Shown in pieces: positions 13,671-20,927 of a stretch of 20,927 bases of DNA. Position 1 is the stretch's first letter. The number at the start of each line of letters is the position of its first letter. The position numbers were made by a program, and so were the translations under genes. Source of the DNA: JBEIDK01 sp040383485 (GTDB taxonomy: Bacteria > Bacteroidota > Bacteroidia > UBA4408); the NCBI GenBank assembly GCA_040383485.1, contig JBEIDK010000043.1, forward strand, positions 1 to 20,927, read 5' to 3'. The notes beneath the pieces were generated by a model that had not been told where the DNA came from, searched no databases, and was given only the letters and a program-made list of their open reading frames with translations.

Positions 13671-15029
13671 ATGAAAAAGAGAATTATTTTTTTTACCATT
13701 ATTTTAAGTTCAAAATTATTGGTAGTTGCACAAACAAATCCTGCAATAACTAGTTGGTTACAGAATAATACAATAATGGGTCGGCATTATGTAAATCTTA
13801 ATTCTACACCAATACAGGATAATGTACTTGCAAATGTACAAACAGTTCAATATTCGAATGCCTGGGTTTATGCAAGTACGAAGGGAATTCCTACTTATGT
13901 TACTGGCCCATTTTTAGATGGTAATCCTTCACTGGCAAGTAATCAAAATGCGATTTTCAAGTTCCCATTAATTCCTGTAAAAAATACCGGGATACTAAAT
14001 AATACTACTGGAGGAAATATTGGTGTTTTTATTAATGGTGTTGCACTTTTTGATTACAGAGATGGTGTTTCTTGGAAAAATTCTACCAATGCGCGTGCCG
14101 GTGGACCTATTGGAGGAATGGGTGATGGTAAATGGAATAGAGACGCAGTAGTGGGTGAAAGATTAGGATTTGATTGTTCCAAAGGGCATCCCGCTATGGG
14201 CAATTACCATCATCATCAAAATCCAAGTGCATTTGATTTAGATTTAAATGTCATATCAAATGTATGTAATTTATACGCTGCTGATGGACTTTACGCAATA
14301 GATAGTACTCAACATTCTCCATTAATAGGTTTTGCATATGACGGGTTTCCTATATATGGAGCATATGCTTATCGTGATACCAATGGCACCGGTCCAATTG
14401 TTAGAATGAAATCAAGTTACACCTTACGTAACATTACTACACGAACCAATTGGGCGGATGGAACTTCAGTACTAGCCGGTCCGCCTGTTAGTGCTACTTA
14501 TCCTTTAGGATATTTCAGAGAGGACTATCAATATAACTCAACATCTCCTCTTACACCTGATTATTTAGATAAACATAATGGGAGATTTTGCATTACACCT
14601 GAATACCCGAATGGAATCTATTGTTATTTCGCGACGGTTAATGCGAATTGGAATTCTGCATATCCTTATGTTGTTGGCCCAACATTTTTTGGTACTAAGG
14701 TAGCAGCAAAAGTCACAACAATTAGCGAAACAGTGACCACTTATTCTCCAAACTTAACTTCCATATCGCAATCTCTGAAGCAAGGAGAGTTGAACGTTTT
14801 TCCAAATCCAGCAACCGATTTAATTGCAATACAGATTAAAGGATTAGTGAAAGAAAATTTAATTGTTGAACTAATTGACTTATCAGGCAGATTAGTAGAT
14901 AGTACTATGATTACACAAGGGAGTAGCATCACTTTTTTTGATACAAAAAAAGTTTACGCTGGCGTTTATTTTATAAAGGTTAAAGGTACAAGTGAAACAA
15001 TTACCAGAAAACTTGTAATCGAAAAATAG
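13671..15029 (+). CDS. YHYH-domain protein with T9SS type A sorting tail
   Basis: A 452-residue secreted protein. The signal peptide is MKKRIIFFTIILSSKLLVVA (cut near residue 20). The YHYH domain covers about 60-340. It holds GFDCSKGHPAMGNYHHHQNP (C169, H173, H180-182), AYDGFPIYGAY, and LDKHNGRFCITPEYPNGIYCYF. The usual GxYHYH signature is here YHHH, a triple His. Residues about 370-452 are the T9SS tail (NVFPNPATDLIAI, LSGRLVDS, YAGVYFIKVKG). The His cluster and the MbnP/MbnH neighbours suggest a surface metal-binding role, unproven. An open frame begins 6 codons earlier at a TTG (13653); ATG at 13671 with its signal peptide is preferred. It lies 284 nt after the MbnH gene, so it may have its own promoter. 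Confidence 0.88.
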   Translation: MKKRIIFFTIILSSKLLVVAQTNPAITSWLQNNTIMGRHYVNLNSTPIQDNVLANVQTVQYSNAWVYASTKGIPTYVTGPFLDGNPSLASNQNAIFKFPLIPVKNTGILNNTTGGNIGVFINGVALFDYRDGVSWKNSTNARAGGPIGGMGDGKWNRDAVVGERLGFDCSKGHPAMGNYHHHQNPSAFDLDLNVISNVCNLYAADGLYAIDSTQHSPLIGFAYDGFPIYGAYAYRDTNGTGPIVRMKSSYTLRNITTRTNWADGTSVLAGPPVSATYPLGYFREDYQYNSTSPLTPDYLDKHNGRFCITPEYPNGIYCYFATVNANWNSAYPYVVGPTFFGTKVAAKVTTISETVTTYSPNLTSISQSLKQGELNVFPNPATDLIAIQIKGLVKENLIVELIDLSGRLVDSTMITQGSSITFFDTKKVYAGVYFIKVKGTSETITRKLVIEK

Positions 15030-15409
15030 CAGCTTTCTTAAAAACAAATTTACTTTGTAATTATTATTAAATCAGTTTTAGTTTAAATATTTGTTTGAAT
15101 TGAAGGTTTTTTTATACTAGTTTTTGAAGCAATTGTAATTAAGTTACCCTTTTAAATTGCCTATTCCACACGCCAATTCTGGTATTGATAAATTTGCAAT
15201 ATTTATTGAATTTAGTAAATTATAAAAGTTATTATGGTATTCCAACGCGTATTTATTGAAAATATCTATTGCTTGCATATCACCTTATTTAACATTCATC
15301 ATTTTACCATTGTAATTAGATTATTAACAAATAAATATAATTAAATTCTATTTTTAATTTGTAGTTTTAAGACGAGTAATTATAGAAATTAGCCACTGTC
15401 ATTAGTTTT
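15030..15409. other. Gene-poor stretch between the YHYH gene and the lipoprotein gene
   Basis: This 380-nt AT-rich gap holds the methyltransferase relic (15144-15278). No convincing terminator follows the YHYH gene, and no clear TAnnTTTG promoter was found for the lipoprotein gene at 15410. Confidence 0.6.
15144..15278 (-). pseudogene. Truncated class I SAM-methyltransferase relic
   Basis: A 44-codon frame on the minus strand starts ATG at 15276-15278 and ends TAA at 15144-15146. It reads MQAIDIFNKYALEYHNNF ... SIPELACGIGNLKG. FxKYAxEYxxxF and the motif I ELACGxGN are the opening of Bacteroidota class I methyltransferases, which are normally 200 or more residues long. The part between these motifs is shorter than usual. 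Nothing methyltransferase-like follows the stop in any frame I read. I take it as the eroded 5' end of a lost gene. Confidence 0.6.
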
Positions 15410-16438
15410 ATGAAAACATTTTCCATTTTCATTTTTTTGAGTTTGTTGTTCATAGTTTCTTGTACAAAAAAAATAGATAAGGTAAGTAGGGCCTTCTATT
15501 ATTGGAAAAATAATGAATGGCAATTAAGTACTATAGAACAAGAAAGTGTAAAAAAAATTGGAATCAAGAAATTATACATAAAGTTTTTTGAAATAGAGTA
15601 TTCAGATGCGATGGGATGTTATCCGGTAGCTAAGACTTCGATGAATTACTATCAGCTAGATAGTTTAGAATTAATACCAACCATATTTATTAATAATGAG
15701 GCTTTAAAGAATTCAACTTTAAAAGATATGGATGAACTAGCAAATAACATCAATTTTTTAGTTGGGAAATATTGTAAGCAACGGTTTAATGATCTTAATG
15801 TGAATAATGAAATTCAGGTTGATTGTGATTGGACATTAAAAACTAAGGAAAAGTATTTTTATTTACTAAAAAAAATAAAAGATGTTTCAAAAAAAGACAT
15901 TAGTTGTACTTTACGATTGTATCCGTATAAATATTCTCAAAAAATGGGAGTTCCTCCAGTTGATAGGGTTACGTTAATGTGTTATAATCTTTTGAATCCG
16001 CTTGAAAATCATAACAAAAACTCCATTCTGGATATTGATGAATTAAAAAGTTATTTAAATATTAACGAGAAGTATCCTTTGCATTTAGATGTTGCACTGC
16101 CTATATACAGTTGGATGCAGGTTTATCAAAATAATTTGTTTTCGAAAATAATTTATACGGATGCTACTTCTATAAAATCAATATTAAAAAGCAACAAACC
16201 GCTTTGGTATGATGTAACAAAAGACACTGTTGTCGACAATTTTTATATGCGTATTGGAGATAAGGTAAAACTTGAAGAAGTTAATAGCACAAAACTATTA
16301 GATGTTATTGCCTTGTTAAAAAAAGAAATAGAATTTGATTCGGAAACAACCATTACTTTATTTCATTTAGATGATAAACAAATTTCACAATTTAAAATTG
16401 AAGAACTTAATAGTTTTTATACTGATTTCGGTAAGTAG
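15410..16438 (+). CDS. Uncharacterised lipoprotein, probably TIM-barrel/glycosidase-like
   Basis: A 342-residue lipoprotein whose signal peptide ends IVSC with C18 lipidated. The pattern of strands suggests a (beta/alpha) barrel: AFYYWKNNEW (28-37), KKLYIKFFEI (53-62), LIPTIFIN (88-95), IQVDCDWT (135-142), CTLRLYPY, RVTLMCYNLL and LHLDVALPIYSWM (224-236), each probably ending a strand. D138 and D140 in VDCDWT and D227 in HLDVAL are in the positions where glycosidase-like barrels keep acidic residues, but no catalytic pair can be named. I do not recognise a named family. Its last 68 nt overlap the start of the next gene in another frame, which implies a tightly linked pair. Confidence 0.75.
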   Translation: MKTFSIFIFLSLLFIVSCTKKIDKVSRAFYYWKNNEWQLSTIEQESVKKIGIKKLYIKFFEIEYSDAMGCYPVAKTSMNYYQLDSLELIPTIFINNEALKNSTLKDMDELANNINFLVGKYCKQRFNDLNVNNEIQVDCDWTLKTKEKYFYLLKKIKDVSKKDISCTLRLYPYKYSQKMGVPPVDRVTLMCYNLLNPLENHNKNSILDIDELKSYLNINEKYPLHLDVALPIYSWMQVYQNNLFSKIIYTDATSIKSILKSNKPLWYDVTKDTVVDNFYMRIGDKVKLEEVNSTKLLDVIALLKKEIEFDSETTITLFHLDDKQISQFKIEELNSFYTDFGK

Positions 16439-18743
16439 TTTTTATACAAAAAGTTTCTCTTGTTCTTTCTCACCTTATAACGAAGAATATAGATTTTGTT
16501 TTTTTAAACCTAAGTTGTTTGACTACCATACTTATAATGGTTTTACATATTCAGCCTCTGCTTTTAGTCCTACAGAGCCCTATAATGAGAAGGACTCATT
16601 ACCTAACATTTTGCTTTGGTTTAATTACTGTAAGGGTAAGGTGCCGTATAAAGCCATTTATCAGGCCATATATGAATTGAATGTCATTGACATAGATAGT
16701 TCTTCTAGCAATTTATTGATTAAATATTTCTATGACAATAAAAACTTTGAAGCAATTAAATATTTGACTTTTGCCAAAAATTGTGAATCCTTAAATATGT
16801 TTTTTGAGGATCCTTGGGAGAAGTTTGATTATTTTAATCCTGAAGTAAGAAAAAAATATATTGAGAAGGCTTATTCATTATCAAAGCAAACAAGGTCTAA
16901 ATTTTTTAAGTTAAGATATACATTTCTCTCAATTAGATTGTGCTATTATAATAAAGACTACAAGAGAATTAACTCTTTATATAATGAGGTATTTAAAATA
17001 GAAAAGAGTAAGGATATAATATATTATTGGAGTATGCATTTTAATGCATTAGCCGAAACGGATAGTGCATTAGCCACCTACTATGCGGCACAAGTATTTG
17101 CAAATGCTCCTGATAAACGTTGGGCAATTCATGAAATGTATTATTCAAATATACAAATTAGTAAAGTTTTAAATTTTGCTACAAATAATATTGAAAGGGC
17201 TAATGTGTATTTGTTTATTGCTAAGCACAAGGTTGATAAAGCACTGGAATATATCAAGGAAATGTATATGTTAAATCCAAAGTATGAGGGTTTAAGTTTT
17301 TTGCTCATCAGAGAAATTAATAAAATAGAAGATTGGGTTTACACTCCTTATTATTCACTTTTAAATCCATCAATATATAGTTACAATAGCGATGAAGAAT
17401 TTAACATAAAAAGCATTACTAATAGAATTGAAATGGATAGACTTTATGCAAATGAAGTGTTAGATTTTGTTGTTAGTATTGATTTAAAATTGCTAGAAAA
17501 CAAATTGGTATGGGAGTCTGCAGAAGCGCAACTTTTGCTTATTACCAAGCAGTTTAGTAGATGCTTGCAAAAAGTAAATTACCTAGAGCGTAAAATAACG
17601 AGTAAGGATAGCTTGTTATATCAAGAGTTGCAGATTATAAAAGCAATATGTTTAACTTCAAATCAAGAAAGTGGAAAAGCTTATATTCTAGAGGAGGTGA
17701 AGCCAACATTGTTATTCAATTGTAATTATAAAAAATTTGTGTTTGCAATTGGTAGAGAACTTGAATATAAAGGAAATAAAACGGATGCGGTACTATTGTT
17801 TTCGTGTTTAAATAATGGGTCACAATATGATGGTGATGACTTAAATAATGAATCTAATTCAATGTATTGGCAGTCAGTTAGAGTAAATCCGGATAGTTAT
17901 TACGGTTATTACTCTGAGTATTTTGAATATATAAATCACACTTATATACCGGAAGAATTAGAAGATTTGATTCAAGCTATTGAACAAAACAAAAAGACAG
18001 ACCAATTTAGTAGTTGGAAATTTTCAGTTCTTAGAAATGAGCTTCAAAGGTTATATGATTTGTTAGGAACCAAATATATCAGAGTAAATAATTTGGACAA
18101 AGCTTTAAATAGTTTCTCTAAAGTTGATCAAAATTATTGGGGTATGAACTATACTTCTTGGGAGTATAATCAAAATCCAACAAATATTTTTGACCGAAAT
18201 CCATTTTATACATTGAAGTATACTCCAGCATTTATTCCAATAAAAGACACGATTAGAATTACTAAACTTTCACTCACTAAACAGCTCATAAAATATTTAG
18301 CTCAGGCCAATAATAAAACTGAAAAAGAAAGGGCATATTATTATTTTCTGGTTGCAAATTGTTATTTTAATATGACCCAATATGGCAATGCTTGGATGAT
18401 GAGACACTATGATTGGTCATCTTCAGGTTACAGGTCTTATTTAGAAGATGATGAAGAATATTTTGGATGCGGACTAGCTAAGCAATACTATTTTGAGGCA
18501 TTTAATAATGCTAAAACTAAAAAATTTAAAGCACTATGCTTAAGAATGATTGGACTATGCGAAAAGAGAAAATTACAATTTGAATTTCCTTATAATTGGA
18601 ATGGCACCTCAACAGAGTATGATTCAATTATTTTTAGTAAAAATAAATATTATCAAGATTTAAAAAATAAATACCCAAGGTATTATGAAGAACTTACAAG
18701 TGATTGTTCTTTGTTTGAAAAGTATTTTAAAGATAGGAGATAG
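16371..18743 (+). CDS. Large exported helical-repeat (TPR-like) protein, function unknown
   Basis: A 790-residue protein with a signal peptide in residues 1-30 (KLKNLIVFILISVSSFYTKSFS, then C31), encoded almost wholly inside the 3' end of the lipoprotein gene. The rest is rich in Tyr, Phe, Asn and helices. TPR-like units are suggested by ANVYLFIAKHKVDKALEYIKEMYMLNPKY (about 285-310) and, near the end, AYYYFLVANCYFNMTQYGNAW and AFNNAKTKKFKALCLRMIGLCEKR. No catalytic motif is seen. Two short acidic stretches (EDDEEYFG) occur. The ATG at 16371 is chosen because it gives the signal peptide; no later Met does. With the lipoprotein it probably forms an envelope complex (inference). Confidence 0.75.
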   Translation: MINKFHNLKLKNLIVFILISVSSFYTKSFSCSFSPYNEEYRFCFFKPKLFDYHTYNGFTYSASAFSPTEPYNEKDSLPNILLWFNYCKGKVPYKAIYQAIYELNVIDIDSSSSNLLIKYFYDNKNFEAIKYLTFAKNCESLNMFFEDPWEKFDYFNPEVRKKYIEKAYSLSKQTRSKFFKLRYTFLSIRLCYYNKDYKRINSLYNEVFKIEKSKDIIYYWSMHFNALAETDSALATYYAAQVFANAPDKRWAIHEMYYSNIQISKVLNFATNNIERANVYLFIAKHKVDKALEYIKEMYMLNPKYEGLSFLLIREINKIEDWVYTPYYSLLNPSIYSYNSDEEFNIKSITNRIEMDRLYANEVLDFVVSIDLKLLENKLVWESAEAQLLLITKQFSRCLQKVNYLERKITSKDSLLYQELQIIKAICLTSNQESGKAYILEEVKPTLLFNCNYKKFVFAIGRELEYKGNKTDAVLLFSCLNNGSQYDGDDLNNESNSMYWQSVRVNPDSYYGYYSEYFEYINHTYIPEELEDLIQAIEQNKKTDQFSSWKFSVLRNELQRLYDLLGTKYIRVNNLDKALNSFSKVDQNYWGMNYTSWEYNQNPTNIFDRNPFYTLKYTPAFIPIKDTIRITKLSLTKQLIKYLAQANNKTEKERAYYYFLVANCYFNMTQYGNAWMMRHYDWSSSGYRSYLEDDEEYFGCGLAKQYYFEAFNNAKTKKFKALCLRMIGLCEKRKLQFEFPYNWNGTSTEYDSIIFSKNKYYQDLKNKYPRYYEELTSDCSLFEKYFKDRR

Positions 18744-18819
18744 TATTTATTTATAAATACGCCTAACTCCTTTTAGAGTGAAGGCACCGAGCTATTAAAA
18801 TAAAATCGATAATTTTAAT
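18743..18819. terminator. AT-rich hairpins between convergent genes, weak terminator candidates
   Basis: GTATTTAT facing ATAAATAC (18743-18750 and 18753-18760), and ATTAAAAT facing ATTTTAAT (18794-18801 and 18812-18819), lie between the two convergent genes. Stems are AT-only or nearly so and no strong T-tract follows, so termination here is a guess from position. Confidence 0.25.
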
Positions 18820-18824
18820 TGTAT

Positions 18825-20927
18825 CTAATCTTTAACAAACTTCAAACTCATATTATTTACTCTAACGAAATATACTCCCTTTGCAAATGCACTCACATCA
18901 ATAGTTTCCGAAGCATTGCAATTTTGTATGGTGTAAACTGTTTGGCCTAAGTTGTTTTGTATTATAATGCTAACAGCATTCTCCCTTTCTTTAGGAGTTT
19001 TAATACCAACCATTGAAATATTTAGAATATCCTTTGTTGGGTTTGGATATATTTTAAATATATTAGTAATGTCATTTTGAATATAGTGTTGACTTGTAAT
19101 CACACCATTTGTTCCAATTCTAATAATACTTTGGTTCTGCCCAACTAAATAAACATTAGCAGTATCAAAAGCATATACTCCCCATCCGGCGTATGCATAC
19201 GGGAGATTTATTGATTGCCATGTAGACCCATAATTTGTAGTATAACTTATATCGCAAAATGAATTAATATAACTACCAACTACAAAGCCAGTACTATCAT
19301 TTATAAATTGCATATCAAAAGGTGTTTGTAGACAGGTTTGTCCAGCATTAACAAATGTATTGCCTCCATCGGTAGTTCTAAATACAACACCGTTATTATT
19401 TACTGTGTAACCATTTGCAATATCGGTAAAGTATATTTGTTTGGTTGTGCCCATTCCACTTCCGTTTAATATGTTCCATGTTATTCCTCCATCAATTGTC
19501 TTTCTAATTTCTCCAAATTCACTCACAACAAATCCAAGTAGATGTGTAACAAAAAATACCTCTACAATATTACTTGTAATGCCTGTTGTCATTGATGTAT
19601 ATCCTGTTCCTCCATTAACAGTTTTAAAAGCAACGCCATTATAACCAACTACATATCCAATGGATGCAGTTGGAAACGAAATTGCTGTAAGTCTATTGGT
19701 AGTGCTCAATGTTTGAGATGTGAATGATGTACCGCCATTAGTAGTCATATATACTTTACCATCACTACTACCCGCAGCAATAATTATTTTAGAGGCACTA
19801 ATTGCAGCTATATCATTTGCATAATCAATGTATGTTGTTGGATTTGTAACAGTCCAAGTGTTGCCACCATTATTAGTTTTTAAAATGTTATTACCATCAC
19901 CACCAACCCACCCATTTTGGGAATCAACAAATTTTATTCTTCTAAAAGCTTGCAAGCCCGATTGTGAATTTACATTTGGATATGTTGTTGCAAAATTTGC
20001 TCCTTTAAAAATACCGCCGTGTGTATCTCCAACAATAACAGTACCTGTTGGTGAAAATGCCCCTGAAACTTTATTTCCACCTAAAAAAGTATTACCGCTC
20101 CAAGTTGTTCCGTTTGTAGTTCTATAAATATATGATTCTGTAACTGCAACGCCACGCGTTAAATCAGCAAAATCAATGCTTGAAATTTCTTCGTTGGTTT
20201 GAAAAGTTGTTTGTTGTGTCCAAGTTAATCCACCATTGATGGTTCTAAAAACTCTACTATTGTAAGCCCCAGCATAACCTAAGGTGTCATTTAAAAATTT
20301 AATTGTGTAGCATGCTGTGCCACCATAACCAAAAACTTGGCTCCATGTTAATCCACCATTATAAGTCTTAAACATTGCTGCTGTTGTTGTTGTTTTGCCT
20401 ACATAACCAGTATCGGAATTTAAAAACCAAACTGCTTTTAAGTTCCCACTTAAATTCGAAACATTGGTAATATCACTCCATGTATTTCCGCCGTTGATAG
20501 TTTTCGCCATTCTTGAATTATCACCAACACAATAACCTACACTGTCATTCGGGAAATGAATGTCTTTAAGCGGCATAGCCATATTGTTGTAAATCATAGT
20601 CCATGTAAGACCTGCGTCGTTTGTTTTGTAAATTTCGCCCTTGCCATTTGTCAGACTTCCTGCAATAAAAAAAGTTAGGCTATCTTTAATAAAAATACCT
20701 TTAAAATCTACAATCGTAAATGGCTGCACCCTTTGCCATGTAGTGCCATCATCAATGCTTAAATTGATGGTGCCTGCATCACCAACGGCAATAAATTTTT
20801 GACCGGTAATCCAACGCACGCAATTAAGTCCATGTCCACCATATTTAGGATATTGCCATGAGAAAGGTGTAAACGTTTGTGCTTGAATTTTACCAACAAG
20901 TAGAACAATAAATAGTATGGTTATTTT
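18825..20927 (-). CDS. Ycf48/BNR-like beta-propeller protein with T9SS tail (start beyond the window)
   Basis: A secreted repeat protein. Many units of the form 'NDSxGYxxGxxxxxxKTxxGGxTWT' (e.g. FPNDSVGYCVGDN ... KTINGGNTWS, and FADLTRGVAVTES ... RTTNGTTWS) build a Ycf48/BNR-type propeller. The C-terminus (about the last 75 residues: IYPNPTKDILNIS ... FAKGVYFVRVNNMSLKF) is a type A T9SS tail. A GTG at 20819 could be taken as the start. However, the frame is open to the last base, where it reads KITILFIVLLVGKIQAQTF, a signal peptide. The true start is therefore just outside, probably only one or a few codons away. It is convergent with the helical-repeat gene. Its ligand or binding partner is unknown. 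Confidence 0.9.
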   Translation of the reverse strand, partial: KITILFIVLLVGKIQAQTFTPFSWQYPKYGGHGLNCVRWITGQKFIAVGDAGTINLSIDDGTTWQRVQPFTIVDFKGIFIKDSLTFFIAGSLTNGKGEIYKTNDAGLTWTMIYNNMAMPLKDIHFPNDSVGYCVGDNSRMAKTINGGNTWSDITNVSNLSGNLKAVWFLNSDTGYVGKTTTTAAMFKTYNGGLTWSQVFGYGGTACYTIKFLNDTLGYAGAYNSRVFRTINGGLTWTQQTTFQTNEEISSIDFADLTRGVAVTESYIYRTTNGTTWSGNTFLGGNKVSGAFSPTGTVIVGDTHGGIFKGANFATTYPNVNSQSGLQAFRRIKFVDSQNGWVGGDGNNILKTNNGGNTWTVTNPTTYIDYANDIAAISASKIIIAAGSSDGKVYMTTNGGTSFTSQTLSTTNRLTAISFPTASIGYVVGYNGVAFKTVNGGTGYTSMTTGITSNIVEVFFVTHLLGFVVSEFGEIRKTIDGGITWNILNGSGMGTTKQIYFTDIANGYTVNNNGVVFRTTDGGNTFVNAGQTCLQTPFDMQFINDSTGFVVGSYINSFCDISYTTNYGSTWQSINLPYAYAGWGVYAFDTANVYLVGQNQSIIRIGTNGVITSQHYIQNDITNIFKIYPNPTKDILNISMVGIKTPKERENAVSIIIQNNLGQTVYTIQNCNASETIDVSAFAKGVYFVRVNNMSLKFVKD

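Noticed and set aside
19441..20127. Plus-strand frames opposite the Ycf48-like gene (19441-19644 and 19828-20127)
   Set aside because: Antisense to a repetitive real gene. The valine- and proline-rich translations reflect the reverse complement of its Thr/Gly/Asn-rich repeats.
18825..20819. Complete gene starting at the GTG at 20819
   Set aside because: The frame continues to the last base and encodes a signal peptide there, so the GTG is internal.
1..20927. CRISPR array, tRNA or rRNA genes
   Set aside because: No regularly spaced direct repeats, cloverleaf-like or ribosomal sequences were recognised.

Overview
The window is AT-rich DNA from a Bacteroidota (Bacteroidetes) genome. Three secreted proteins end in type IX secretion system (T9SS) type A sorting tails (YPNPx... 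then GVYxVKV...). A GT117/DUF2723 mannosyltransferase-like membrane protein, a DUF6132/DUF2892/rhodanese cluster and a TAnnTTTG-type promoter element point the same way. The genus cannot be told from the sequence alone. No rRNA, tRNA or CRISPR array was seen.

Left part (1-2900). A broken 3' end of a T9SS-sorted gene (16-222) carries a perfect hairpin. It is followed by an intact secreted Ig-like/T9SS protein (229-1599) that has a short G+C-rich palindromic insert in its linker. Next comes a RAYT/IS200-like HUH transposase (1746-2291) bracketed by two identical, inverted REP-like palindromes, one of them running into a 13-G tract. The gene-poor stretch 2358-2923 holds a possible MITE (inverted ends 2402-2415 and 2574-2587), a decayed T9SS-like tail on the minus strand, and a strong bidirectional terminator.

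Middle part (2924-11493). On the minus strand lie the GT117 family protein, a metal/cobalamin-receptor-like protein without a signal peptide, and a Crp/Fnr regulator 19 nt upstream of it. Divergent from the regulator is a plus-strand sulfur/thiol-redox cluster: DUF2892, DUF6132, two single-domain rhodaneses, a small membrane Cys protein, DUF983, an HMA metal-binding protein, thioredoxin, and a rhodanese-thioredoxin fusion lipoprotein, followed by a DUF1801 protein. The simplest reading is persulfide (sulfane sulfur) handling and thiol repair under control of the Crp/Fnr protein. A palindrome centred about 40 nt upstream of the expected start of the rhodanese transcript fits that protein acting as an activator.

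Right part (11494-20927). An MbnP-like protein and an MbnH/MauG-like di-heme enzyme overlap by 4 nt and are followed by a YHYH-domain T9SS-secreted protein. This looks like a cell-surface or periplasmic copper locus in which the di-heme enzyme would oxidise a tryptophan of MbnP to build the metal site. No methanobactin genes are present. After a truncated methyltransferase relic (15144-15278) comes a pair of uncharacterised exported proteins, a TIM-barrel-like lipoprotein and a large helical-repeat protein, whose genes overlap by 68 nt. Convergent to them, and running off the right edge, is a Ycf48-like beta-propeller protein with a T9SS tail. Its open frame and signal peptide continue to the last base.
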